A stretch of DNA of 57,868 nt, from the NCBI GenBank assembly GCA_902522525.1, contig CABYVU010000009.1, positions 1-57,868 of the forward strand, in the 5' to 3' direction. Position numbers and translations under genes: made by a program. The DNA comes from an uncultured Pelagibacteraceae bacterium. Lineage in GTDB: Bacteria > Pseudomonadota > Alphaproteobacteria > Pelagibacterales > Pelagibacteraceae. Below are positions 33,937 to 43,099 of this stretch, in pieces. Positions within the stretch are counted from its first letter, which is position 1, and every line of letters begins with the position of its first letter. The notes beneath the pieces are model-generated. The model did not search any database. It had not been told where the DNA came from and saw only the letters and a program-made list of their open reading frames with translations.

Positions 33937-34462
33937 TTTTAAGGAATTACCAGAACCAATCAAACAGTTTGGTGGACTAATAGGAATTATGATTATTATA
34001 TTTATAACTTTTTTTATCCTAAATAAAATGTTTGGTGAAGGTGATGAGTTGGTTGCTAAAATGAAAATAGAAGAAGAAAGAATTGCTCAAGAGAGAAAAC
34101 TTAATAAATTAATCTCAAGTCTTCCATCAGGAATTTTAGTTTCTTTTGATGGAACTGATCATTTTAAATTATCAGATGAATTATATGAGGCAGTTTGTAA
34201 AGCAACAAAACTTATTCCTCAACGTGCAATTATGGGAGCAAATTTTTTAAATTTCAGGGCGCACGAAATTTATACTATTAATGGTAACAAGATTGATGAA
34301 ACGTTTGTTAAATGGGATAAAGAAAAAAAAAAGTGCTTTGCTGGTTTTGTAGTTAGTGGAAATAATGTTGGTGTAGATGAAACTATTTCTGTAAGTGGTG
34401 AAGCATTAAGTTTTCTAAGTACAGGAATTGATACAAGAGTTTATTTTATTAAAAATTTTTAG
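33917..34462 (+). CDS. Membrane-anchored protein of unknown function
   Basis: 181 residues from the ATG at 33917, inside the MORN gene's end; longer starts at 33860 or 33887 lack support and run deeper into the MORN gene. One membrane helix at about residues 21-39 (GIMIIIFITFFILNKMF), then a soluble part with a coiled-coil-like stretch (KMKIEEERIAQERKLNKLI) and a C-terminal domain containing VCKATKLIPQRAIMGANFL. No family recognised. It overlaps the MORN gene by 20 bases, so they may work together. Confidence 0.6.
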   Translation: MENYKSNFKELPEPIKQFGGLIGIMIIIFITFFILNKMFGEGDELVAKMKIEEERIAQERKLNKLISSLPSGILVSFDGTDHFKLSDELYEAVCKATKLIPQRAIMGANFLNFRAHEIYTINGNKIDETFVKWDKEKKKCFAGFVVSGNNVGVDETISVSGEALSFLSTGIDTRVYFIKNF

Positions 34463-34527
34463 GAGGAAATTTAACAAATTAAAGAGATTTTAATTTATCT
34501 TAATTTCGTATAACTTTATTATATTTT

Positions 34528-35559
34528 ATGTCTGAACCAGTAATTAAATGTGAGTCTGTTTATAAGATATTTGGCGAAAATGCTGAAACTATGCTTAAGG
34601 AAGCGAATGGCAATGTAGATGCAAAAACTTTTCAAGAAAATGGATGTATAGTTGGTGTAAATAATGCTTCCTTTGAGGTATCAAAAGGAGAAATGTTGGT
34701 CGTAATGGGACTTTCAGGATCAGGTAAGTCTACATTGCTAAGATGTATCTCAAGATTAACAGATGCAACTGGTGGAAAGATATTTATTGAAGGTCAAGAT
34801 CTACTAAATTTAAATAATAAAGAATTGATCGATCTTAGAAGAAATAAAATGGGAATGGTTTTTCAAAGCTTTGCGCTTCTTCCCCATAAAACAGTAGTTG
34901 AAAACATAGCTTTTCCTTTACAAATTAAAGGGATTAATACAGAGGATAGCATCAATAAAGCAATGGATATGGTCAAATTAGTTGGCTTGGATGGAAGAGA
35001 AAACTATTTCCCTCGAGAATTATCTGGAGGACAACAACAAAGAGTAGGTATTGCAAGATCATTAGCAGTTGAGCCAGATATTTGGTTTTTAGATGAACCT
35101 TTTTCAGCGCTAGACCCCTTGATCCGAAAAGAGATGCAAGATGAATTTTTAAGACTCCAAGAAAAGTTACAAAAAACAATTATGTTCATTACTCATGATT
35201 TTGATGAAGCTCTAAAACTTGCTGATCGTATTGCAATTATGAAAGATGGTATTATTGAACAATTAGATACTCCTGCAAATATTGTCTTAAATCCAGCAAC
35301 TGAATATGTAAGAAAATTTACTGAGGAAGTGCCAAGAGAAAAAGTTTTATTAATTGAAGATGTTATGGATTCTACAACCACAGAAGATATAGGGGATTTA
35401 AAAGTTTCAAAAGACGAGATAATTGAAAATGTGGCAGAAAAAATATTAACACAAGAAAAGACTGTAGCTGTTATAGACAACAGTAATAATATTGTAGGGT
35501 CTATTAATCCTACGAAAATAATTAATACAGTTTTTGGAGGAAGAAAAAATAATAATTAA
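34528..35559 (+). CDS. tmoW: TMAO ABC transporter ATP-binding subunit
   Basis: 343 residues of the ProV/OpuAA type. Walker A GLSGSGKST, Q-loop MVFQSFALLPHKTV, signature LSGGQQQRVGIARSLA, Walker B WFLDEPFSALD, and H-loop ITHDFDEAL are all present. After about residue 260 is a CBS-like tail (VIDNSNNIVGSINPTKI) as in osmolyte transporters. It energises the transport of the TmoX ligand. The gene precedes tmoV by 3 bases. It is separated from tmoX by three unrelated genes. Confidence 0.87.
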   Translation: MSEPVIKCESVYKIFGENAETMLKEANGNVDAKTFQENGCIVGVNNASFEVSKGEMLVVMGLSGSGKSTLLRCISRLTDATGGKIFIEGQDLLNLNNKELIDLRRNKMGMVFQSFALLPHKTVVENIAFPLQIKGINTEDSINKAMDMVKLVGLDGRENYFPRELSGGQQQRVGIARSLAVEPDIWFLDEPFSALDPLIRKEMQDEFLRLQEKLQKTIMFITHDFDEALKLADRIAIMKDGIIEQLDTPANIVLNPATEYVRKFTEEVPREKVLLIEDVMDSTTTEDIGDLKVSKDEIIENVAEKILTQEKTVAVIDNSNNIVGSINPTKIINTVFGGRKNNN

Positions 35560-35562
35560 TTT

Positions 35563-37716
35563 ATGGAATTATTTAAAAAATACCCAAAATTATTTCAGTG
35601 GATATTTTTATTAATAGTATTTTTTGCTTTATGTTTTGCAATTGATGTACCTGAAACTTATAAATTTATTAGAGGGCAAGCTGAATTTGTAAAAGACCCC
35701 AATCAAAGCACCTTTGTTTTTTTAGGAAAAGAGGTGAGGTACTACGCTTTTGATGTTTTTTGGAGACTGCCTCCTTTACTTGGTTGGTTACCAATTTGGA
35801 TAAATGATTCATTATTCTTCTTAATGAATGATTGGATGCCAATGGAGTTTTGGAATGAAGATACTCAAGAATATAAAACTAGACCTTTAGTTTTACAAAT
35901 TACTAGAAATTTAACTGCCTTTATGACTTTTTTAATAGAATTAATTAGAGAGATTTTACTTGGTGGGCTTGAAACTATTGTAGCATTTACAAGTTGGGAT
36001 TGGATTGATGCTAATCCTTGGGCAGAATTACCTGGCTTACCATGGACTATAGTTGCTGCAGGTTCTGCAATACTTGCTTATAAGTTAGGTGGTAGAGGGT
36101 TGGCCATTTTTGCAGGTTTAGCAATGACTTATATTTCTATTTTTGGTCAGTGGAAACCATCAATGCAGACATTATCTTTTATTTTAGTTGCAGCACCACT
36201 ATCATTTATATTTGGATTAAGTCTTGGTATTGCTGCCTTTAAGAGTAAAAGAGTTGAAAAAGCGTTATATCCAATACTTTTAGTCATGCAGACAATGCCT
36301 CAGTACGCTGTGTTAGTTCCTGCTCTTGTACTTTTTGGAGTTGGGGATCATGCAGCAGTAATTATAACAATGATTGTAGCTGTGCCTCCTATGATATTAT
36401 TGACCTTATTAGGATTAAGAGCTGTACCACCGGAAGTTATTGAAGCTGGTAGAATGAGTGGATGTAATAATTGGCAACTAATGTTCAAAGTTTTAATTCC
36501 AACAGCAAGAAGAGATATTTTGATCGGAGTTAATCAAGTTATAATGGTTTGTTTTTCTATGGCTGTTATCTCCGCTTTTATTGGAGCAAAAGGTCTAGGG
36601 TTTAATTTATTGTTAGCATTAAATCAGTTAAACATTGGATTAGCTTTAGAAGCAGGACTTTGTATTAGTTTGATTGCAATTCTATTGGATAAAATGTCCT
36701 TAGCCTGGGCAAATAAACAAGTTGATTATTTTGGGAATCTAAATTTTTTCCAAAGGAATAAAAACTCATTATTTTTTGGGCTAATAATGATTGTAGGAAT
36801 TGTGTTAGCGTATTTTGGATCTATTTATTTTAAAGATGGATATAATTATTTATTTGAAGTTCCACATAATAAGGGGATATCAACTGCTGATTTTTGGAAT
36901 AAAGGAGTTGACTGGATATTTGATACATTTTTTGTTTACATAAAAGCATTTAATACGTGGTTGATTGTTGAAGTACTTCAGCCAATGAGAGCTTTATATT
37001 TAAGAATGCCAGCGATAGCTACAATATTGTTGATAGTTGGAGCGGGATATTTGATTGGTGGCACAAGATCAGCTTTAGTAGTTTGTGGTTTGACTTTATT
37101 TATAGCATTAAGTCCTTGGTGGGATAGAGCTTTAGTCACAACTTATATGGCAACATTTGGTGTGATTGTGTCTTGTATTATTGGATTTACAGTTGGAACT
37201 TTATGTTTTCAAAATAAATACTCTACAAAATTTATGTTAAACGTATGCGATATTTTCCAAACCTTTCCGTCATTTGTATATTTAATTCCTGTAATGATGC
37301 TGTTCGGTATAACTGATACTTCTGTTCTTATAGCAGTAATAGTTTATGCAACTATACCTGCAACGAGATATACAATAGAAGGACTTAGAAGTGTCCCGTC
37401 CGGTTTACATGATGCTGCAACAATGTCAGGGGTAACAAAATTTCAAAGATTATTTAAGATAGAGTTCCCTTTAGCATTCCCACATATGATGTTGGGACTT
37501 AATCAAACTATAGTTTTTGCTCTATTTATGGTGATTATAGGGGCATTTATTGGCACAGAAGATTTAGGACAATATATTTTAAAAGCTTTGTCAGACAAAA
37601 AAGGTGCAGGAATTGGATTAACATTAGGAATATGTGTTGCTTTCATAGGTTTAATTTTTGACAATTTAATAAGAACTTGGGTTGATAAAAGAAAAAAACA
37701 CTTGGGTATAGATTAA
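35563..37716 (+). CDS. tmoV: TMAO ABC transporter permease (two fused permease domains)
   Basis: 717 residues. It contains two copies of the ABC permease domain: about 185-380 (PQYAVLVPALVLFGVGDHAA, then EAGRMSGCNNWQLMFKVLIPTA) and about 510-700 (PSFVYLIPVMMLFGITDTSV, then DAATMSGVTKFQRLFKIEFPLA). Each EAA-loop motif faces the ATPase. A single chain can thus supply both halves. It lies 3 bases after tmoW and 4 before glpK. The membrane-spanning first part carries an extra N-terminal region of about 180 residues with further helices. Confidence 0.85.
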   Translation: MELFKKYPKLFQWIFLLIVFFALCFAIDVPETYKFIRGQAEFVKDPNQSTFVFLGKEVRYYAFDVFWRLPPLLGWLPIWINDSLFFLMNDWMPMEFWNEDTQEYKTRPLVLQITRNLTAFMTFLIELIREILLGGLETIVAFTSWDWIDANPWAELPGLPWTIVAAGSAILAYKLGGRGLAIFAGLAMTYISIFGQWKPSMQTLSFILVAAPLSFIFGLSLGIAAFKSKRVEKALYPILLVMQTMPQYAVLVPALVLFGVGDHAAVIITMIVAVPPMILLTLLGLRAVPPEVIEAGRMSGCNNWQLMFKVLIPTARRDILIGVNQVIMVCFSMAVISAFIGAKGLGFNLLLALNQLNIGLALEAGLCISLIAILLDKMSLAWANKQVDYFGNLNFFQRNKNSLFFGLIMIVGIVLAYFGSIYFKDGYNYLFEVPHNKGISTADFWNKGVDWIFDTFFVYIKAFNTWLIVEVLQPMRALYLRMPAIATILLIVGAGYLIGGTRSALVVCGLTLFIALSPWWDRALVTTYMATFGVIVSCIIGFTVGTLCFQNKYSTKFMLNVCDIFQTFPSFVYLIPVMMLFGITDTSVLIAVIVYATIPATRYTIEGLRSVPSGLHDAATMSGVTKFQRLFKIEFPLAFPHMMLGLNQTIVFALFMVIIGAFIGTEDLGQYILKALSDKKGAGIGLTLGICVAFIGLIFDNLIRTWVDKRKKHLGID

Positions 37717-37720
37717 ACTT

Positions 37721-39199
37721 GTGAAAAAGTTTCTTGTCGCTATTGATCAAGGCACAACATCTTCAAGAGCAATTTTATTTGATTTACAAGGTAATATTAT
37801 ATTCACATCTCAATTCGAGTTTACTCAATATTTTCCAAAAAATGGATGGGTAGAGCATAATCCAAATGAAATTTGGTCTTCATCTATTAAAGCTTTAAAG
37901 GGAGTAATTAAAAAAGCTTCAACTTTAAAAGGTAAAATATTAAGTATTGGAATTACAAATCAAAGAGAAACTACTATCCTTTGGAATAAAAAAACTGGCA
38001 AAGCAATTTATAATGCAATTGTTTGGCAAGATAGAAGGACAGAAAAATATTGTGAAAAACTAAAGAAAAAAAAATATGAAACTACTTTTAGAAAAAAAAC
38101 TGGATTATTTATTGATCCATATTTTTCAGCTACAAAAATTAAATGGATCTTAAAAAATGTTAAAATTTCAAAAAAACTTTTAAAATCTAACAATTTATTG
38201 TTTGGAACAGTAGATACATATTTAATTTGGAAACTAACTAACGGAAAACATCATTTAACAGATGCAACAAACGCAAGTAGGACAATGTTATTTAATATTA
38301 ATAACAATACTTGGGACAAAGAAATTTTAAAAAAATTGAATGTCCCAAAAAGAATTCTACCAGAGGTAAAAAATTCAGCAGATAATTTTGGAGTAACAAA
38401 TAAAAAAATAGTTGGATATGAAATTCCTATATCTGCAGTTTTGGGTGATCAACAAGCTGCAGCTGTTGGTCAATCTTGTTTTGAAAAAGGCTCAATAAAA
38501 AGTACTTATGGAACTGGAGCTTTTGCAATAATGAATACAGGATCAAAAAAGATTTTTTCAAAAAATAAATTATTAACTACAATTTGTTACAGGTTAAATG
38601 GAAAAAACACCTTTGCTCTAGAAGGCTCTATTTTTATTGCTGGGGCAGGTGTTCAATGGTTAAGAGATAAGTTAAAGCTAATAAACAATGCTTATGATAC
38701 CGAACAAATTGCTAAATCAAAAAAAAATAATGAAGGCGTTTATGTTGTGCCAGCTTTTAGTGGAATGGGAGCCCCATATTGGAGACCTGATACAAGAGGA
38801 GTTATAACAGGATTAACTAGAGACAGTGATTGGAAAACTTTGGTAAGGGCAGTGATAGAGTCTGTGGCATATCAAAGCTATGATCTTTTTAATGCAATGA
38901 GGAAGGATGGCTTGAAGCCTAATAAAATTAAAATTGATGGCGGAATGGTTAAAAATAATTGGTTTTCGCAATTTTTAGCAAATATTATCAATGTTAAAAC
39001 AGAAAGACCCAAAGTTTTGGAAACTACAGCTCTGGGGGTTGCATTATTTGCTGGATACCAAATTGGTGTATTTAAATCATTAGATCAAATAAAGAGAACA
39101 TGGAAAAAAGATAAAATTTTTAAACCTAAATTAAGCAATATTCTTAGAAACAAATTGTTGAATGGGTGGAAGTTATCCGTCAAAAAAACATTATTATAG
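37721..39199 (+). CDS. glpK: Glycerol kinase
   Basis: 492 residues from a GTG start, FGGY kinase family. AIDQGTTSSRAILFD at the N-terminus, GITNQRETTILW, TNASRTMLFNI, YGTGAFAIMNTG, and GMGAPYWRPDTRGVITGLT identify GlpK. It phosphorylates glycerol with ATP to glycerol 3-phosphate. It begins 4 bases after tmoV, so it is coupled to TMAO uptake genes, though it makes biochemical sense with gpsA and the sugar-like operon beyond tmm. Confidence 0.95.
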   Translation: MKKFLVAIDQGTTSSRAILFDLQGNIIFTSQFEFTQYFPKNGWVEHNPNEIWSSSIKALKGVIKKASTLKGKILSIGITNQRETTILWNKKTGKAIYNAIVWQDRRTEKYCEKLKKKKYETTFRKKTGLFIDPYFSATKIKWILKNVKISKKLLKSNNLLFGTVDTYLIWKLTNGKHHLTDATNASRTMLFNINNNTWDKEILKKLNVPKRILPEVKNSADNFGVTNKKIVGYEIPISAVLGDQQAAAVGQSCFEKGSIKSTYGTGAFAIMNTGSKKIFSKNKLLTTICYRLNGKNTFALEGSIFIAGAGVQWLRDKLKLINNAYDTEQIAKSKKNNEGVYVVPAFSGMGAPYWRPDTRGVITGLTRDSDWKTLVRAVIESVAYQSYDLFNAMRKDGLKPNKIKIDGGMVKNNWFSQFLANIINVKTERPKVLETTALGVALFAGYQIGVFKSLDQIKRTWKKDKIFKPKLSNILRNKLLNGWKLSVKKTLL

Positions 39200-39207
39200 A
39201 AAATTTA

Positions 39208-40536
39208 TTATTTTAAAAATGTATCCATGGAATCATCCATCGCAGATGCCCAAGGGGTATGGTGAATTGGGGCAATGGATCCAGTTACAGGTGATGAAAA
39301 AGATTTATTTCTGTAAGTAGAAATATCATCCATTTTATGATGTTCCCAATCCTTGAAATGTTTTCTTATTAATTCAAAATCAATTTTTGGATAATCTGAC
39401 ATTTCATGAAGTTCTTTAGTATATTCAGTTTGAAAATCTATCATTTGATCTGGGTTTTCTAATTTTTCTTCCATGGAAACCCATTTAGAAATATCTTTTT
39501 CTATTTCACTATCATTTGGAATTTTAATTTTATTCATTATCACATCTCTCGCAAACCATGCCTGGCAATCAAACATATTAAATGTATGAAATTGATCCTG
39601 CATACCTAGGTACATCAGCTTATGATTATCTTGCCACACAACTCCTTTGTATAATTTTGGTGGATATAATCTATTATGAGTTTTTAAACTCAGTTTTTCA
39701 TTTAAAAAAGGAAAATGATGCAGGTATCCTGTGCATAATATAATTACGTCCGCTTCTTGTTCTGTACCATCTTTGAAAATTGCTTTGCTACCCTCTAATC
39801 TGTCTAAATAGTAAACTTCTTTCATACCCGAAGGCCATTTAAAACCCATAGGGTTGTGTCTATAACCAATAGTTACACTTTTAGCTCCATATTTATTACA
39901 TTGTAGTGCCACATCTTCAGCTGAATAACTACTTCCAAGAACTATAACATTTTTATCTCTAAATTCTTCAGCATCTCTAAAATCATGAGAATGCATTATT
40001 CTTCCTGGAAAAGAACTCATTCCCTTGTATTCAGGTATGAATGGAACTGAAAAATGTCCAGTTGAAACAACAACGTAATCAAATTTGTCGTGTAATATTT
40101 TATTATTAGTTTTATCTTGATAGCTAACTTCAAATTTATCCGAATTATAATTTATACTCTTTACACTTGTGCTAAATTTTATTTTGCTTTTAATATTTCC
40201 TTTGCTCACTCTTCCAATTATATAGTTATATAATACTTCTCTTGGTGGAAATGATGGAATGGGTTTTCCAAAATGCTCATCAAATGAATAATCTGCAAAC
40301 TCTAAACATTCTTTTGGTCCATTTGACCATAAATATCTATACATACTATTGGGGACAGGGTCACCATATTGATCAGAACCAGTTCTCCAACTGTAGTTCC
40401 ATAATCCTCCCCAATCATCCTGTTTTTCAAAACATACAATTTCTGGAACCTTTTCTCCATTTTTCTCAGCATGTTCGAAAGCCCTTAACATTGATAGACC
40501 ACAAGGCCCCGCACCAATTATCGCTATTTTGTTCAT
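39208..40536 (-). CDS. tmm: Trimethylamine monooxygenase (flavin-containing monooxygenase)
   Basis: 442 residues of the FMO family. FAD site IAIIGAGPCGLSML, the FMO signature region VVVSTGHFSVPFIPEY (FxGxxxHSxxY-like SFPGRIMHSHDFRD), NADPH site VIVLGSSYSAEDVALQ, and YRHNPMGFKWP; the length matches bacterial Tmm. It oxidises trimethylamine to TMAO with NADPH and oxygen. Its stop lies 8 bases from the glpK stop, and its start diverges from gpsA. Given tdm and tmoXWV nearby, Tmm is the best call; a related FMO activity such as dimethylsulfide oxidation may also occur. Confidence 0.9.
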   Translation of the reverse strand: MNKIAIIGAGPCGLSMLRAFEHAEKNGEKVPEIVCFEKQDDWGGLWNYSWRTGSDQYGDPVPNSMYRYLWSNGPKECLEFADYSFDEHFGKPIPSFPPREVLYNYIIGRVSKGNIKSKIKFSTSVKSINYNSDKFEVSYQDKTNNKILHDKFDYVVVSTGHFSVPFIPEYKGMSSFPGRIMHSHDFRDAEEFRDKNVIVLGSSYSAEDVALQCNKYGAKSVTIGYRHNPMGFKWPSGMKEVYYLDRLEGSKAIFKDGTEQEADVIILCTGYLHHFPFLNEKLSLKTHNRLYPPKLYKGVVWQDNHKLMYLGMQDQFHTFNMFDCQAWFARDVIMNKIKIPNDSEIEKDISKWVSMEEKLENPDQMIDFQTEYTKELHEMSDYPKIDFELIRKHFKDWEHHKMDDISTYRNKSFSSPVTGSIAPIHHTPWASAMDDSMDTFLK

Positions 40537-40648
40537 ATAAACTGTATAATTTTAAAAGTTATTTTATTAATAAAATCAAAAAAATAAAACTATTTTTTCT
40601 TTTAAATTACTTGTTATTAATAAATAGTTAAATTTAGTTAATTTATTT

Positions 40649-41605
40649 ATGAAAAAAATTCTAATTATTGGAGGTGGGGCCATGGGCTCAGCCTTTTCTA
40701 TTCCATGTTTAGATAATAATCACAAAGTATTTATAACAGAACCATACAGTCAAAGATTTATTAAAAATTTATCATCAAAAAATAAATTTCATTCAGCTTT
40801 AAAAATAAATCTTCCAAAAAAACTAAAATTTAAAAAATATTCCAATGAATTATTTTATGAAAAATATGATCTTGTAGTTATAGCACTAAGCTTAACAGGT
40901 ATCGAATTTATTGCGAGTGAATTAAAAAAATTTAAATTAAAATCCCCGATTTTAGTACTTACTAAAGGTCTTAAATATGAAAAGCGAAACAAAAAGATTT
41001 TGACTATTTCACAAACCCTTTTAAAAAATTTCCCTAAATTAAATTTATCAGTTTTGAAAGGACCATGTTTAGCTAAAGAATTAGCTAGAAAATGCCAAAC
41101 AAGTGTGATCATCGCTAATAAAAATATTCAGATTGCAAAATTGTTAGGGAAAATGATTTCAACAAAATATTATTTGATTGAATATTCTAAAGACGTGGTT
41201 GGTGTTGAAATATGTTCTGCAATAAAAAATATTTATTCTATGATAATTGGTTCTGGTATTAGTTTGAATAAATCTTCAAGTTTGTTCCAAAAATCATTGT
41301 CAGAAATGAAATATATAACTAAACGTTTAAAAGGAAAAGAAGATACAGTTTTAAGTTTAGCAGGTGTTGGAGACTTGTATGTAAGCGCTGCAGGTGGAAG
41401 AAATAGTAAAATGGGAAACTATTTAGGACAAGGTTTTACTTTCCAAAAGGCTAAAAAAAAGTTTATGGCAAATGATACTGTAGAAGGTGAACAACTTGTG
41501 AGAGAAATTGCGCCTTTTATTTTAAAAAAGTTTAATTCAAAAAAAATTCCTTTGATGTTTCAAATGATTAGATCAATTCTAAAAAATAAAAAATTCTTGA
41601 TTTAA
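40649..41605 (+). CDS. gpsA: NAD(P)H-dependent glycerol-3-phosphate dehydrogenase
   Basis: 318 residues. NAD site ILIIGGGAMGSAFSIP, then LTKGLKY, VLKGPCLAKELA (the GPSFA-like segment), catalytic Lys in EICSAIKNIYS, and GVGDLYVSAAGGRNSKMG. It interconverts dihydroxyacetone phosphate and glycerol 3-phosphate. It precedes an ABC solute-binding gene on the same strand. This may be a second, catabolic-type copy; whether the genome has another gpsA for lipid synthesis cannot be seen here. Confidence 0.87.
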   Translation: MKKILIIGGGAMGSAFSIPCLDNNHKVFITEPYSQRFIKNLSSKNKFHSALKINLPKKLKFKKYSNELFYEKYDLVVIALSLTGIEFIASELKKFKLKSPILVLTKGLKYEKRNKKILTISQTLLKNFPKLNLSVLKGPCLAKELARKCQTSVIIANKNIQIAKLLGKMISTKYYLIEYSKDVVGVEICSAIKNIYSMIIGSGISLNKSSSLFQKSLSEMKYITKRLKGKEDTVLSLAGVGDLYVSAAGGRNSKMGNYLGQGFTFQKAKKKFMANDTVEGEQLVREIAPFILKKFNSKKIPLMFQMIRSILKNKKFLI

Positions 41606-41620
41606 AAAATATTATCTTTG

Positions 41621-41650
41621 TTGACTTTTTGAGTTATAAAGACTTTTTAT
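41621..41650 (+). promoter_or_regulatory. Possible promoter of the sugar/osmolyte operon
   Basis: TTGACT at 41621-41626 and TTTTAT at 41645-41650 with 18 bases between. The -35 is good, the -10 weak. An AAGAGGGG site precedes the ATG at 41718. A separate promoter is expected, since the binding protein must be made in excess. Confidence 0.35.
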
Positions 41651-41717
41651 ACCTATTGTCATTCATTTCTCTCGCTGATACATTTACCGTGTTAATCAAC
41701 GAAAAGAGGGGAAATCA

Positions 41718-43046
41718 ATGATTAAAAAAATAACAATAACTGTTTGCGCGCTAATATTTTTTGTAACAAATATTAGTTTTGCAGACATCACTTTTTGGAC
41801 TACAGAAGTTCAACCAGCTAGAATGGCAAAACAAGAAGCTATGGCCAAGGATTTTGAGGCTAAAACTGGCATTAAGGTTGAAGTTATTCCTGTAGAAGAA
41901 AAAGATTTAGGAACAAGAGCAACAGCTGCAGCTGCAGCTGGTGATCTTCCAGATGTGATATACCATACTTTACAATATGTTTTACCTTGGGCTGAAGCTG
42001 GAATATTAGATGTAGATGCTAATAATACAGTTGTTAAAGAACTTGGCAAAAAAACTTTTGCACCAGGCGCATTAAACATGGCTAAAAGTGGATCTAAAAT
42101 AGCAGCTGTTCCAGTTGATGGTTGGACACAGATGGTTGTGTACAGAAAAGATTTATTTGAAAAAGCAGGTCTTGAACCACCAACAAGTTATGAAAATATA
42201 ACTAAAGCAGTAGAAGCACTTTCAGGAGATGGAATGTTTGGTTTTGTTGCAGCTACTAAAACTGACGAAAATTTTATGAGTCAGGTTTTAGAACATGTTC
42301 TTTTAGCAAATGGAGTAAATGTTGTTAAAAAAGGTGGAGTAAAAAAACAAGGTAAAAAGTTAAAGGCAGCTTTAGAGTTTTATAAAGTAATTGCAAATGC
42401 AAGTCCTCCAGGAGAATTATATTGGAAACAATCTAGAGAATTGTACTTTGCTGGAAAAACTCCAATGATAATTTGGTCACCGTTTATAATGGATGAACTT
42501 GCAGGCTTAAGAGACTCTGCACCTCCAACAATAAATGACGATCCAACCTCAAGCGAACTAGCTTCGAAGACAGGTTTTATTACTAAGTTCAAAGGACCTA
42601 ATAATAATAAAGGAGCTGCTTGGGCTGATATAAGATATTTTGGTATAACAGCTGATGCAGATACTGAAGAAGCAAGTGCATTCATTAAATATTCAATGGA
42701 TGAGGGTTATACAAAAACCTTATCAATTGCACCTGAAGGTAAATTTCCTGTGAGAAGAGGAAACGCAAGTGATCCTGAAGCATTTACAAAAGCATGGAGT
42801 AAACTACCTGTAGGAGTTGATAGAAAAGCGCCTTTATCAGATTTATACTCTGAGGATGTTATTAATAACATTGTAGCTGGTTTAGACAAGGCTACTAGAT
42901 GGGGTGTTAAAGAAGGTGAACTCGCAAGAGCTTCTAAAATAATAAATAACAAGTTTATAAATAGAATAACTAGATTATACGTTGACGGGCAGATTGATAT
43001 TGATCAAGCAGTAGACATGATCAATCAAAAACTGGCTCAATTCTAG
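41718..43046 (+). CDS. ABC transporter solute-binding protein, MalE/UgpB type
   Basis: 442 residues with a signal peptide (MIKKITITVCALIFFVTNISFA, cleaved before DITFW). The mature chain is a family 1 carbohydrate-binding protein: KDFEAKTGIKVEVIPVEEKDL, AAAAGDLPDVIYH, VPVDGWTQMVVYRKDLFEKAGLEPP, and a C-terminal YVDGQIDIDQAVDMINQKL. It delivers a sugar-like ligand to the two permeases that follow. The context (glycerol kinase, gpsA and a GH63-type hydrolase) suggests a glucosylglycerol-like ligand, as inference. A stem-loop follows the gene. Confidence 0.87.
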   Translation: MIKKITITVCALIFFVTNISFADITFWTTEVQPARMAKQEAMAKDFEAKTGIKVEVIPVEEKDLGTRATAAAAAGDLPDVIYHTLQYVLPWAEAGILDVDANNTVVKELGKKTFAPGALNMAKSGSKIAAVPVDGWTQMVVYRKDLFEKAGLEPPTSYENITKAVEALSGDGMFGFVAATKTDENFMSQVLEHVLLANGVNVVKKGGVKKQGKKLKAALEFYKVIANASPPGELYWKQSRELYFAGKTPMIIWSPFIMDELAGLRDSAPPTINDDPTSSELASKTGFITKFKGPNNNKGAAWADIRYFGITADADTEEASAFIKYSMDEGYTKTLSIAPEGKFPVRRGNASDPEAFTKAWSKLPVGVDRKAPLSDLYSEDVINNIVAGLDKATRWGVKEGELARASKIINNKFINRITRLYVDGQIDIDQAVDMINQKLAQF

Positions 43047-43063
43047 ATTATAAAATAAATTTT

Positions 43064-43099
43064 AATAAAAGCGGATAATGTGTATTATTCGCTTTTATT
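43064..43099 (+). other. Stem-loop between solute-binding and permease genes
   Basis: Arms 43064-43079 and 43084-43099 pair at all 16 positions (one G-U) around a GTGT loop. The ATG of the permease starts on the very next base, 43100, so the hairpin occupies the whole ribosome-binding region. It lacks a U tail. In similar operons such intergenic stems protect the binding-protein mRNA and lower permease output. Here it may also gate translation. Confidence 0.75.
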
